A stretch of 64,000 nt of DNA from Notamacropus eugenii (GCF_028372415.1 NC_092876.1:59606385-59670384), one strand, 5' to 3'; positions 49,335 to 61,119 are shown, numbered from the stretch's first letter. The notes: generated by a model from the sequence alone, not told the origin. A program made the numbers and translations.

Positions 49335-50350
49335 GACCAAGGTGGAGGGAGTGTTGGTACATGATTTTCTCTTTGCAGATGATTGTGCACTCAGTACAGC
49401 CTCTGAAGCTGAGATGCAACAAAGTATGGATCAATTCTCTGCTACCTGTGCTAATTTTGGCCTCATAATTAACACCAAGAAAACATAGGTACTCCATCAG
49501 ATACCACCACACCATCTATACGTGGAACCATCAGTTAAAACAAATGGAGAAGTTTTGAATGCTTTGGATAAGTTCACTTACCTTGGTAGTGTACTTTCCA
49601 GGGATGTAGACATTGACAATGAGGTTGATGCATGCATTGTCAGAGCTAGCTCAGTGTTTGGGAGAGAAGAGGTATTAGACTGACTACCAAACTGAATGTC
49701 TACAGAGCTGTTGTGCTGACCTCATTGCTGTATGCCTGTGAAACATGGACAGGCTACCAGCGCCATTCCAGAAACTGAATCACTTCCATTTGAACTGTCT
49801 TAGGAAGATTCTGAGGATCACCTGGCAGGATAAGGTACCAGACACTGAAGTCCTTGCTCAAGCTGAACTGCCAAGCATTCAAACTATGCTTCAGAGAGTG
49901 CAACTCCGGTGGGCTGGCCACGTTGTTCGAATGCAAAATGTACACTTGCCAAAAAGACTGTTTTATGGAAAACTCACATGGGGCAGGTGATCACATGGTG
50001 TTCAGAAGAAGCAATTCAAGGACACTCTCAAGGTCTCTCTCAAGAACTTTGGATTTCACCGTGCAACATGGGAGATGCTGGCACAGGACTGCCCAGCATG
50101 GTGTGCCCACATCAGAAAGGGTGCTGTGCTCTATGAGCAAAGCAGAATTGATGCAGCAGAAGGTAAATATAGGATGCGCAGATTTGGAATATCCACCCCA
50201 AGTATTCACATGGACTATCTGTGCCCAGCCTGTGGTAGAGCATTCCGAGCTCATATTGGTCTGATCAGCCACAGTTGGACACACTTAAATTTCACTTTAT
50301 CATGATGATGTTATTTTGGTCCTCTTTGAGAATGAAGGACAACCAACCAA
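49335..50350 (+). mobile_element. RTE-like LINE fragment with RT box and zinc-knuckle end
   Basis: In pieces across frames: VEGVLVHDFLFADDCALST (RT YADD box), KFTYLGSVLS, LLYACETWTG, LRKILRITWQDKVP, RWAGHVVRMQN, and a C-terminal CPACGRAFRAHIGLISHSWTH, a C2H2-like motif typical of some RTE-related elements. The 3' end TTTTGGTCCTCTTTGAGAAT with GAAGGACAAC is almost the tail of the SINEs at 17.2-17.9, 59.5 and 63.8 kb. Not coding as one ORF. Confidence 0.75.
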
Positions 50351-50359
50351 CCAGCTATA

Positions 50360-50680
50360 GTGTCAGCTCCCCTCCTCACCCCATGACATTCCATCTTCCA
50401 TAGACTATTCCTGATGGCTGGAATGCTCTCCCTTCTCTTTTCTGCCTCTTAAAACTTGTTTGATGCTCAGTGTTGTTTGATGCTCAGTTCTTGTGACACT
50501 TTCTTCAAGAGGCCTTTTCTGATTCTCAATTGTTAGTCCTTCCCAAGTCATTGCGTATTTATTTGGTATATGTCCTGTATTTACTTCCTTGTGAACATAT
50601 ATCTGTCTAGGAGAATGTCAACTGTTTGAGGGTAAGTACTCTCCCATTTTTGTATAACCATGTCCATTTAGTGCATCCAA
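50360..50680 (+). mobile_element. L2 LINE 3' fragment
   Basis: GGCTGGAATGCTCTCCCTTC, AAGAGGCCTTTTCTGATTC and AGTCCTTCCCAAGTCATTGC. Confidence 0.7.
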
Positions 50681-50929
50681 TGAATTCTCCTAAATCACGT
50701 TGCATGTTTCCATTGTACTAAAACCTATGACCCTATTTTACGTAATTGTAACTTTATTGTGATTTTGCTTCAAGGGATTCCTTATTCACACTACTTGATA
50801 CCTAGTTATATTTGTATCTCTAGTGCCTCACTAGTTATCAAATCCACTGCCATGTCCTGGGTGAGAATTTTGTATGTAGCCATCCTGATGGCTACTTCTC
50901 TCTGCCCTGACTAGCCTACATCTAGAGTA

Positions 50930-51095
50930 TTTTGGTCATGCTGCTGTGTTTTAGGAAAGACATTGGCAGACTGGAGCATGTTGAAAAGAAGATGAACAGA
51001 GTGAGGGAATTGTAATTCATAACATTTAAGGATCAGTTGAAGGCATTCGAATGAGAATATTTAGTCTGGAGATGAGAAGATTCAAGGAATGAATC
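50930..51095 (+). mobile_element. CR1/L3 LINE 3' fragment
   Basis: TTTGGTCATGCTGCTGTG, AGACTGGAGCATGTTGAAAA, GGAGATGAGAAGATTCAAGG match the 3' part of CR1/L3 ORF2. Confidence 0.65.
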
Positions 51096-51109
51096 AAGGC
51101 AAAGCACAG

Positions 51110-51310
51110 TCATAGAGCATAAGCCTAGAGTTTATAGGGACCTAATCCAATTCCTTCATTGGGAAATGGAAACCTGTGGAAACTGAGGTCCAGAGAGATC
51201 AGTCAGCAACCATTCACTGTGTTGGGCAGAATGGACAGAGGAACTTAAAAAGAAGGATTAGCCCAAGGTCACATAGCAAATGGCAGAGGTGGGCTTTGAA
51301 TCTTAGTATT
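51110..51310 (-). mobile_element. MIR-like SINE
   Basis: AAACTGAGGTCCAGAGAGAT, AGCCCAAGGTCACATAGC, GTGGGCTTTGAATCTTAG; the head lies at the high end. Confidence 0.7.
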
Positions 51311-51364
51311 CTGGCCCTCAAATCAAATGGTCTTGTCACCAGCAAAGGATTATGGATTGATGTG

Positions 51365-51590
51365 TGGCAGCTAGGTGGCATAGTGGATAGAGCACTGGCC
51401 TGGAATTAGGAAGACTCATCTTCCCAGGTTCAGATCTGTCCTCAGTCACTTAACCAAACAAGGTCTCAGTTTTCTCATTGGCAAAATGAGCTGGAGAAGG
51501 AAATGGCAAACCACTCCAGTATCTTTGCCAAGAAAACCCAAATGGGGTCATGAAGAGTGAGATATGACTGAATAACAACTGAACAAGGAA
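51365..51590 (+). mobile_element. tRNA-headed marsupial SINE (MAR1-like)
   Basis: GGCAGCTAGGTGGCATAGTG, CACTGGCCTGGAATTAGGAA, GAGCTGGAGAAGGAAATGGC, CCCAAATGGGGTCATGAAGA. One of the better-preserved copies. Confidence 0.88.
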
Positions 51591-52089
51591 AAGCTTCCTG
51601 GCAATTAGCTCTGTCCAAAAGTGAATTCAGTTGTTTCTTGACTCCCTGGAGGTCTTCAGGTGGAGCCTGGCTAACCCCCTGTCAGATGTTGTAGGAGAAA
51701 TCATTGTTTGGGTGTAAGTTATACGAAATGACCCCCAGGTGTCTTGTAATGCTGAGTTTCTGTGAAAATGCATACTGGAAAATTTGTGTCCCATGACCTT
51801 TTGGAGATCAGTCCTAAAAATCCACTTTACATCATTAAATCTTTTCAACCTTAATTATCCCTGTGGAGACAGCTCCAGTTATACTGGTTGAAATGGAAGT
51901 TTGATGGTGGATGCCAGCCTTTGAGGACCACCACACATGAATAGACTGGCGTTATGGCAGGGCTAGGCATTTGCTGGGGCATATGGTTGTTTTGAGGTTC
52001 CCTCCCTACATCCTGTCAAATGGGAGCAATCCTGGTAGCTCAATAGTCTCCTTAGTGCCTTGGGCCCTTGGCCTCAAGCCCTTTTGTTT

Positions 52090-52200
52090 TGTAAGCTTGA
52101 TTAGAGCAGGGAGTGTTTCATTTTTTGACCTTATTGTATATTTCCAGTGGCTAGCACAGTGCCTGTCAAGTGGTAGGTGCTTGCTAACTGATTGAGCTGA
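52090..52200 (+). mobile_element. L2-type 3' tail
   Basis: CTTGATTAGAGCAGGGAG, then AGCACAGTGCCTGTCAAGTG and GTAGGTGCTTGCTAAC. Confidence 0.7.
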
Positions 52201-52394
52201 TCTTCAGACTATTGTAGTCACAAAAGGAGCACTACTGTGGTATAATGCCCTTTCTGTCTGCACTGCCCCCTGCCAGGCACTGGCAAAATGGAATCAGAGC
52301 TACACACATTGCAGGAAAAAAAATCTTCCTACCTGCTTCGAGAAATTCTGACAGCCTATGGGAGAAAAGCTTAGCTATCTGTAACTATGACTTT

Positions 52395-53040
52395 TTAAAA
52401 AATAATATTTTCTTTTTTCCCCAATTACATGTTAAAACAACTTTTTTTTAAAGTTTTGAGTTCTGAATTCTCTTTCTCCCTTCCTCATTCTCCTCCCCCC
52501 CTCTTTGACAGTAAGCAATTTGATATGGTTTATACATATGCAACCATGTAGAACATTTCCATATTAGTCATTTTGTACAAGAAGACTGAAACAGAGAAGA
52601 ACGAAAGAGAAAAGTGGCACGCTTTAGTCTGCATTCAGACGGTATCAGCTCTTTCTCTAGAGGCAGGTAGAGTGCTTCGTCATGAGCTCTTTGGGATTGT
52701 CTTGGGTTATTGTATTACTGAGAACAGCTGAGTCATTCACAGTCGCTCATCGCACAGTGTTCTCTTGGTTCTGCTCTCTTCCCTTTGCATCAAGTCATGT
52801 AAGTCCAGTTTTTTCTGAACTCCGCCCACTTGTCGTTTCTTATAGTACATTCACATACCACAGCTTGTTTAGCCGTTCCCTGACTGACAGGCATCTCTTT
52901 GATTTCCAGTTCCTAGCCACCACAAAAAGATCTGCTGTAAGTATTTTTGTACATATAGGTCCTTTTCTCTTTTTTTATGATCTCCTTGGTATGTAGATCT
53001 AGCAGTGGTATTGCTGTATAAAAAATATGTACAGTTTTAT
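52395..53040 (-). mobile_element. L1 3' end, well preserved
   Basis: On the + strand: CCAATTACATGTTAAAACAA, AGCAATTTGATATGG, CAGCTCTTTCTCTAGAGGCA, TTTGGGATTGTCTTGGG, TTTCTTATAGTACATTCACA, CACCACAAAAAGATCTGC, AGCAGTGGTATTGCTG, reversed L1 3' order. The 104-codon frame at 52682-52996 is antisense to it. Confidence 0.82.
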
Positions 53041-53579
53041 AGCCATTTGGGCATGTAACTATAACTCTTAAAGTCAATTCTCAACCACAGAGTTTATTTA
53101 AGATACATAATTTCTAGATATATTAGCTTGAGAAGAAAATGAAATGAACTTGATCTCTTCAAATGCTGTTTGGTTTGTGTTTTGTGCTTCTAGAAAGTCT
53201 TGGGATTTATCAGGTGAATTTCAAAGATTAAGTGCACTTGGGCTGCCTTGATTTCTTTTTTAAATAAATGTTTTATTGGTATTTTTTGCATAGCATGCAT
53301 TTCCCCTGTATTCCTCCCTAGCTTTAATCACTTTTCAATCATTTTTGAGTTTTAGCAGTGTCTACATTTTGATCTTAAAACACATGACAGTCAACATCCC
53401 TCAAGGAAAGAACTCTGCATACTACTTCTCTAGCCAGTTTTACTTCTCTCAGTTGCTGAGAGGATCTGTTCAGGGACACTGAAGGTTAATGATTTTCCAG
53501 TGCTCACCTGTTGTAGATAAATGAACTTAATTCAGGCAGTTTTGAGCCATGGACCTATTTCTGGGAAGCAGGTGGATTT

Positions 53580-53790
53580 AGAATCCAGTGGAAAGAATGC
53601 TGGATTTAGAATGAGGGAATCTGGGTTTGAAGCCCAGCTCTGATACTTATTAGTAGCATGACCAAAGAAAAAGTTTTTGCCTCTCAGAGCTTTGGTTTCC
53701 TGATTTGTGAAATGATAATAATAAGTACACTATAATAATAATGCTTTCTAAATTTTGAAGTGCTATATAACTGTGAACCATTATTATTCA
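53580..53790 (+). mobile_element. MIR SINE
   Basis: GAATGCTGGATTTAGAATGA, GGGTTTGAAGCCCAGCTC, and the 3' part CTTTCTAAATTTTGAAGTGC. Confidence 0.75.
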
Positions 53791-53999
53791 TATAAATTAA
53801 TCTGTCTCCTATGAGAAACGACACAGCTTGCTGTAAATAATTCCTCAACTCCCTTTCCTCATGATGTACAAAGCTGAAGGATGTCTCTGACAGGCATTTT
53901 CACAAAAGAGTATAAAAGAACAGAAAAATAGTATCAGTAAAATCAGAACCAAATTCTCAGATTAACATGAAGAGAATCAGAAATGTAAGCACAATTTTC

Positions 54000-54450
54000 A
54001 TTCCAATTTTCAAGATCCTTGTTGAACGCTCCCTGCTATTTAATGTATAGGATCCCTGTGCTACTGCCTTGCTCCACCTTCTACCTTGAACCCTTCCTGG
54101 TTGTCCAGCTCCTGTCCTGGGGTTCTAGGATCCTGACTGAGCAGACTTTGGTAAGCTGCTCTGTAGCCAAATGTCCCTCCCCATCTCCCTACTTGACCTG
54201 TAGCTATGATTATAGTAATCCTACCAGCACTGTCATTCCTTGAAGAGATTTGTTAATGGACCCTTTGTTTGACTCACCATCCTTGTTACTTTTCAGACCA
54301 AAACATCTCTGCTTGCCCTTGCTTGTACTACGGTTTTTTCTTATTAGAAAGTAAACCCCCTGAGACCAGTGCCTGTCTTGCTTTTGTGTTTGTATCCCTG
54401 TATGTAGCTGTGTCTAGTTTGTTGCTAATACTTAATAAATGCTTTTGTAT
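54000..54450 (+). mobile_element. L2-type 3' end, decayed
   Basis: ATTAGAAAGTAAACCCCCTG, then TAATACTTAATAAATGCTTT; upstream blocks are weakly L2-like. The frames at 54019-54243 and 54269-54574 come from it. Confidence 0.55.
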
Positions 54451-54520
54451 TTATTCATTCCTTTACAGAATTACAGTTTTACAGAATTTAAGAATTGGGA
54501 AGGGCACAGGCACACCCTCT

Positions 54521-54640
54521 ACTCCAGAGGTGGGGAACTTGTGGCTTTCTAGGTCCTTGGGTGTGGCCTTTTGACAGAGTCCAAATTTTATTGAACAAAT
54601 TCTTTCATTAAGAGAATTTGTTCTGTGAAGTTTGGATTCA
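54521..54640 (+). mobile_element. Half of a palindromic MITE (probably hAT type)
   Basis: Starts AGAGGTGGGGAACTTGTGG, then CTAGGTCCTTGGGTGTGGCC, then hairpin arms 54580-54603 and 54612-54636, which pair at 20 of 24 positions around an 8-base loop. The far half, which should repeat the first part in reverse, is missing. Confidence 0.6.
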
Positions 54641-54784
54641 GTTTGGATTGGACCAATTCTTTTCTAACAAGGTTGTTATTGCTGTGCTATTCAGTGCTGT
54701 GCACTGAAAATAAATTTAATACATGGTCCCTGTCCTCCAGATGGTTAACATCTGGTTTGTGAGAAGACATCAGAAATAGGAGGA

Positions 54785-54950
54785 AACAAGGTGTGATAAA
54801 AAGAACACTGAAGCTCAAGACAAAAACCCACTATGTGACCTCGGACAAGTCTCTCCGTCTCTCTAGGACTCAGTTTCCTTATCTGTAAAATAAAGTTAGA
54901 CTAATTGAACTCTAAAGTCCCTTTCTCCCTTATGTTATTTGATTCTCAGT
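54785..54950 (+). mobile_element. MIR-like SINE fragment
   Basis: TGTGACCTCGGACAAGTCTC, GGACTCAGTTTCCTTATCTG, CTAAAGTCCCTTTC. Confidence 0.75.
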
Positions 54951-55389
54951 AGATAGCAGAGGGAGTCTCCAAATAATAAATGGATTGTGCTCAAGATGTT
55001 TATATGAAAGCCAGTTACTTGGAATTTGGGCTACATTTTCCCATTGAAACAATGGTAGTATATGCTCTCTCTATTTCCTCTCCTTCTTCCCTTTCCCTCC
55101 TGTTTTCTTGTTGAGTGAAATGCATTTCTATTTCCAACTCTGTGAATCTGTATGTATATGTGTATTTTCCTTCTTTTGACAAGTTCATATAAGTGAACTT
55201 ATATGAACTTATTCATGTCAGCCACTCTCCCCACTCCTCCCTCCTTGTTTGCATCAGTATCTGTTTGTGTATCCTCAAGTTGTTTCATAAAGACTTATTT
55301 AGCCTGAATTAAAATACTGTACATTTGGAATAGAAAATAGTTGTTCAAATTCTAGTAGTTAAAGCAGAAAATCTGAAGTTGAGTAAAAA

Positions 55390-55590
55390 ATGGAATCATA
55401 GGATTTAGAATCGGAAGAGATCTTGGAGGTCACCAAATCCTATCCTATCATTTGGCAGATTAATAAATGGAGGCTCAGAGAGGTTAAATGACTTGTTTAT
55501 AGTTACACTAAAAATAGTAGAGTGAGGTTTTGAACTCAGGGTCTCTGAAGTTAAATCCAGTGCTCTTTCCACTATACCAAATAGTTTTCT
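55390..55590 (-). mobile_element. MIR-like SINE
   Basis: GGAGGCTCAGAGAGGTTAAA, TTTTGAACTCAGGGTCTCTG, ACTATACCAAATAG on the + strand. Confidence 0.75.
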
Positions 55591-55599
55591 TGAATGATG

Positions 55600-57440
55600 G
55601 TGCTTGAGGAAAAGCAGATTTAATTTGAAGAGATAGAAGAGGTAGATGAAAACTTGTAGTGAATCTAGTAGGGAATTCTGGAAACTTTTAGGGGCTTTAG
55701 AAGAGAATGGCACTATTTGTTATGTCTAATTTCACCTCAAGATTTATGGTTTTACTCTTTCCCCTAATATATATGTATGCTCAGCACTAAAACTGGTTTT
55801 TTACCAACATTTTAGATAGTTTCTTTAGTTTGTACACAGAACAAAGGAAATGAGAGGACAAAGATCAAGATCAATTTTCCTTAAGGCCAATGGACATTTA
55901 TTAGAAGAAAAGAAAAAAGGATGTGTGTATTTTCAGTTCAGTTTAAGACAAGAATTAATGTAGAATAGAACTAGCTGAGCTGCAAGTAGGAAGAGACAGA
56001 AAAAAGGGTGAACACAGTGTGTATATTGCAGGTGGTGGTAGGGAAGGTGGCAAGTGGAGTTAGTACTCAGTGACAACCACTAGGTGCTTCCATTGGCTCA
56101 CTATCCTCTGGTAGCTGTCTGGGTGGTTGGGAGATGGAGACACAGTGTGCAGACTTTTTCCTGTCTTGAGAATGACTATATATGATGAAGTATCAGGAGG
56201 TGGAGATCTAGTGATTTCCCTTGCAGGATTATTGAGGGCTTGGCATGCTGAGCTATATTATAGGTTGGGTTTGATTCAGTTAGCAACAAGAAGCTGTTGT
56301 GAGTCTTTGAGCAAGATAGTGGCATGATGAAAGTGTTATTTTAGGCAGATAAAACAGAGAGGAATCACAAACATAATTGCATGACATTCCTGCTCTGCCC
56401 CTTCTCTCTCCAAGAAGTGGTCATGGCTTCTAGATGTCAGCATACACACACTGCCTGGCTTGGTTTTACAAGAAGCCTTTGTAGAACCCTAGAGGGAGCC
56501 TCAGGATTAATTTTCTCAACAGCTACATCTGCTCTTTGCTTTCTGCATTCAGTATCCGGTAGGAAGGGACCTTTGAGATCATGCAGCCAATTCTTTTATT
56601 TTACTGATGATGAAGTTGAGAGCTGGAGAAGTGATTGGTTCGGGGTTGCAGAACCAACATGGTCTTTTAATTGGGGACATGGCTGAAGTCAATTTGAAGA
56701 ACAGAGTTAAATTTCTGAGCCTTTTATTCAATCACCACTTGTTTGTGGGAAGGACACTTAGCTTTTTTTTGTCATAAGCCCTTTTAATAGACTGGTGAAG
56801 CCTATGGACCCCTTTTCAAAATAATATTTTAAAATAATTGAAGGAAATGCTAAATTTCAGTTAGAAGTTAGTGAAAATAAAGATGTAATTTTTTCCATCA
56901 TCTAAGTTCATGAACCCCAATGATCTAGGTGCACGCCTTAAGGAGTAAATGAATCTCAGCATTAGGAGTTGTGACATGCTGATGGGATATTCTTTGGGAA
57001 GGAGTGGTTCTCATTGGGTAGTGGAGGGTACACTGGGTGAAGCTTGACCTTCAGGGAGTACTGCTGTGAGTCCTTTGCCCTGTTTGTTCTAATTGACAGC
57101 TACCTTCTCTGAGAGTAGACTGAGGAAGTCTGGAGAAGGCATGAAAAATGCCTGCGTCTGATGGAAGGTGGTCAGGTCAGAAAGGTGTGGAGGGATGCCC
57201 CTTAGAAAGGAATTGTCTTAAAGCTAGGATAGCTTGTAGGAAACTGTCTTAAAGCAAGGGTAGCTCAAAGGAAAAAACAAGTAGGACTTTTGTTAATAGT
57301 TCTTCCTAGAGTCTTTCTCCCCTCACATCCCAGACAAGAGGCTGGAATCCCACTATCTTCTCTCTCAAGAATGGAAGCTATATGAACCTGAAGAGACTGC
57401 AGAAACCACATCTCTTAACTATTCTCACTAACTCCTCCCT
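55600..57440. other. Intergenic, mostly unassigned
   Basis: A partial - strand SINE lies at about 56555-56690 (TTTGAGATCATGCAGCC). 56790-56930 (AAGCCCTTTTAATAGACTGG, GAAGCCTATGGACCCCTTTT) looks like another old repeat. No gene signal. Confidence 0.4.
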
Positions 57441-57454
57441 GCCCCTCACACAGG

Positions 57455-57860
57455 TGTGGGTGATCTTCACTCTGTATTGTCTGGTATGTATTCTCCTATG
57501 TATACCTTCTGGGATGTCTTTTTGGCTATTGACTTGGATAAGTGGGTTTCTTTGCTACCTGATGTGTATGTTCATTGTGGCATTTGATGGGAAAGGAGTC
57601 AAGCCCAGGATATAAAGCTTGGGGACCCTCTTTTCTCTATTAAAGAATAGTGACTAGAAGTTTAGCTTTAATTTTAAACTTACTTCTCTTAGCCTAATGA
57701 TATTTAAGAGAGCACCTAGATATTCCAGTACCCCCTCTCTGAGGAGAGCAGAGGGACCCACTTCTGGCACCGGAAATTAAAGTCTCTTTTGGAGAATATT
57801 GTAGGGAGGAGTCTGTCCTGCCTCTATGTGAGCCGTACATGGCACCCCATGGACAATAAA
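57455..57860 (+). repeat. Unclassified dispersed repeat, copy B
   Basis: 57455-57700 shares blocks with 16085-16345. It goes on to about 57860 with AATAAAAAGG at 57857, which may be a poly(A) signal of an LTR; this is a guess. Confidence 0.5.
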
Positions 57861-58004
57861 AAGGTAAATTCAACCTGGCTCCAATTCCAAATAGTCTGAA
57901 TCTAAAATCCAAGTCACATTTTGCTTATTTGTTTCTATATCATTCTTCCCTTTTTAGATTATAAGCCCTACAAGGATAGAAACTTTACTTTTTATAATAC
58001 ATAG

Positions 58005-58265
58005 AAGCAGCTAGGTGCTGCAGGGGATACAGTACTGAACCTGGACACAGAAAGATCTGAGTTCAAATCTTCCTAGCTGCGTGATCTGTGGCAAACCACC
58101 CTGAGCCTCAGTTTTGCTCAACTGTAATATGGGGACAATAACAGCACCTTCCTTTCAGGGTTGTTGTGAGGTTAAAAAGAGATAATATTTGTAAAGTACT
58201 TTGCAAAGGTAAAGTGCTACGTAAAATGCTAGTTGTTACAATTGCCTTTATTACTATTAATGTCA
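58005..58265 (+). mobile_element. MIR-like SINE with tRNA head
   Basis: AAGCAGCTAGGTGCTGCAGG, GAGTTCAAATCTTCCTAGC, AGCCTCAGTTTTGCTCAACT, GGGTTGTTGTGAGGTTAAAA and a 3' core TAAAGTACTTTGCAAAGGT. Confidence 0.8.
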
Positions 58266-58349
58266 TTGTTATTACTTTGCACATGGTAAGCATGTCAGAA
58301 GATAAAGGCATTAATGTTGAAGGGGTGGTGGGCAGGCACACTTGCAGAC

Positions 58350-59000
58350 TGTTGGTGGAGCTGTGAATTGGTCCAGCCATTTTGAAAAGCAGTTTTCAAT
58401 TATGCTATGAAAATGACTGGCATGCCCATACCCTTTGACCCAGAGACCGTACTACTAAATATTTATTTTTAGGAGGTACAAGATAGAAGGAAAAGTCCTG
58501 TATACATATAATAATATCTTAGAATGTTTATGGCAATTATTTATCTATTTATTTGTAGCAATTTATAGCAAAAAAACTAAATAAAATAGATGTCATTTGA
58601 TTGGGAATGGTTACAACCAATTGTTGTGTGTGAATGTAATGGAATATAGTACTTTGTCATAAGAAAACGACTATGAAGAATTCAGAGAAACATGGGAAAA
58701 TTTCTTTGAACTGATAGATGCAAAATAGTCAAGAAAGCAATATACATAATGACTACAGCCAGGTAAATAACAAAAACCTCTAACTGAACACTGTAATTCA
58801 GCCCCAAGGAAGAGAGGAGAAAATGTACCTCTCTTTATTCTTCTTGGAGGTGGGAAATCTTCAGTGTATCACCAGGTGGTGTGTTGATTAGTTTTGCTGA
58901 AACTGCTTTTTTCATTTTTTGTTTCCAGGGCTGGCTTTTGGAGTAGGGGAGAGAGATATTTGGAGGAAAGGTGATGAAAAAACAAAAGATGCAAATAAAT
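58350..59000 (+). mobile_element. L1 3' end
   Basis: GGTCCAGCCATTTTGAAAAG, CCATACCCTTTGACCCAGAG, TTGGGAATGGTTACAACC, ACTTTGTCATAAGAAAACGA, ATAGATGCAAAATAG; then an A-rich end near 58990. Confidence 0.75.
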
Positions 59001-59089
59001 AAAATCTTTTAAAATGAACATGTACATATACATACAGTCAAAATAGTGATTGGAAAGCCAAACCTCAGAATGAATTTAGGTGAACAAGG

Positions 59090-60905
59090 AAAGTCAAGGA
59101 CAAAAGTTTAAAAAACACTTTTTTAAAGCTATATCAGGGTAAAATCGAAGAAGGTATAGAACTGCTGTGTGTGGATGGGATGGCAATATATGACAACAGG
59201 GAGGGGGCGGAAATGCTAAGTTCTTATCTCGTTTCTGTTCTCCTTGCAAAGGAGATTGGGGGGGTTGGAAATAACATCACAAAAATGTTTAATAAAAAAT
59301 TGATATCAAAGGTGAATACAGAAACATTAAGAGCAGGCACTTGCCTCTATAAATGCAAGTCACCTGGTTCAGATCTATGTGAGTATGTGTGTATTTTTCT
59401 CTATATCCATATATCTTGTCTATCTATATGTCCGAATCTTAAATGAATTGGCAAATATGATTGCTAAACTGATTTCAGTGATATTTTAAAAATCATGGAG
59501 AATCGGAGAGGTAACACAGGATTTTTGTTGTGTTTGTCCTTTGTTCTCGAAGAGGACCATGACATCAAGATGATGACATGACTTGCAGGTGACTTTGATT
59601 TGAGTGAGGGAGGATTGTACAAGGTAGCCTCACTTTCTTCTCCTGAGTTATCTAGTGGCCTGATGTTCATCAGGACTACTGGAGATGGCCCAGGATGCAA
59701 TGTGAGACCCTGGCCCTTTCAGTCTGAGGTCTTACCACATTCTCACTTTGAGTGAGATACACCCATTCAATGAATAGGCTTCTTTAAGTAGTTTCTCACG
59801 GGATGACCCCTTTAGTTAAAAAAAAAATCAAACTGGGAAGGAAAGACCCTCATTTCTTATAGTATAATAGTATTCCATTACAATCTTATACCACATTTTG
59901 TTTAGTTATTCATCAAATATTGGAGATTCTCTCAGTTTCCAATTCGTTGCCATCACAAAAAGAGCTACTCTAAACATTTTTGTGCTTCTATGTCCTTTTC
60001 CTTTTCCTTTGATCTCACTGAGATACATACCAATAGTGATATTGCTGGCTGGATCAAAAGGTATGCACAAAGGTTATGCTCTTTCAGCATAGTTTCAAAT
60101 TGTACTCCATAATGGTTGTAATTACTAAATAGTAACACAGGATTGGAGAATGGCAAATGTCCTACTTATCAGAAAAGGGAAAAGAGCAGACTCTGCAAGC
60201 TATAGACTGCAAGCTTGACTTTGATTTCTGGCAAGATTTTAGAACAGATTAATAAGGAGTAGGTTAGTGAACATCTAGAAAAGGAAGACAATATTTACAA
60301 AAAACCAAGATGGCCTCATTGAGGTTGTGATCTGCACTGGTAGAGGAAATTCATCATTGAGAACTTCCTCTATTGATGACATCACAGGTCTGGTAGAAAC
60401 AACAAAAACCGTAAACTGATTTATTTACATTTTGGTTGAATTTGATAAAGTTTCTCTTGCTCTTGTAGACAAGATAGATAAATGTGTACTAGATGATAGC
60501 ACAATTAGATGAATTCAGAGTTGTTTGAATAGCTGGAACCAAAGGGTAATCAGTAAAGCTTTTATATCAACTTGTAAGCAGTTCTTCAGTGGAATGTTCC
60601 ACAGATAAAATTTCATCTTGTAGTATTTAATATTTTTACTAGCTAATTGTATAGATAGGATGTTTTTCTAATTTGCAGATGACACGTAGGATGACAGAGC
60701 CAGTGTCTAAAATGATCTTGATGGGCTAGAACATTGGGTTATATTTAATAGATAAAGTTTGATAGTGATAAATGTGGTCTTATACTTGGATTTAAAAGGC
60801 ATGGTTAGATAGCAGTTTATATGAAAAAGATCTAGAGGTTTTGTTGTAATGCAACCTCAGCATGAGTTGATATAATACTCAAATGATGAAATATATTTAG
60901 AATCT
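59090..60905 (+). mobile_element. CR1/L3 LINE, interrupted at 59524-60131
   Basis: Follows the CR1/L3 ORF2 order: ATGACAACAGGGAGGGG, TTCTGTTCTCCTTGCAAAGG, CAAATATGATTGCTAAACTG, then after the insertion GGAGAATGGCAAATGTCCTA, AAGAGCAGACTCTGCAAGC, AACATCTAGAAAAGGAAGAC, CACAATTAGATGAATTCAGA, TTTGCAGATGACACG (the ADD box), GGGCTAGAACATTGGGTTAT. Stops and indels throughout. Confidence 0.82.
59524..60131 (-). mobile_element. Composite insertion: SINE (copy B) plus L1 3' piece
   Basis: Flanked by a perfect 13-bp duplication GTAACACAGGATT (59511-59523 and 60132-60144). On the - strand an L1 3' fragment (60131 to about 59850) joins, at ATAAGAAATGAGGGTC, to the extended SINE of the 17590 type, which ends in its tail against the low-side duplication. 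One integration event for both parts fits the single pair of duplications. Confidence 0.8.
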
Positions 60906-60970
60906 CCAAAAACTGCAACCTGCAACCCACCCACGCCTGCCTATCCACATTATGTTCTTGAGGCTCTCTT

Positions 60971-61119
60971 TTTATTTGTGTGTGTGAGGTAGTTAGGGTA
61001 AAGTGACTTGTCCAGGCTCACACAGCTAACAAGTGTCAAATGTCTGAGGCCATTTTTGAACTCAGGTCCTCCTGACTCCAGGGCCATTGTTCTATCCACT
61101 GTGCTACCTAGTTGCCCCT
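60971..61119 (-). mobile_element. SINE 5' half, target duplication kept
   Basis: Head read on the - strand ends GGGGCAACTAGGTAGCACAG. Flanks TTGAGGCTCTCTT (60958-60970) and TTGAGGCTTTCTT (61120-61132) differ at one base, so this is a complete short insertion. Confidence 0.85.

Noticed and set aside
52682..52996. 104-codon frame with hydrophobic stretches
   Set aside because: It is antisense to an L1 3' end; the hydrophobic look comes from T-rich sequence.
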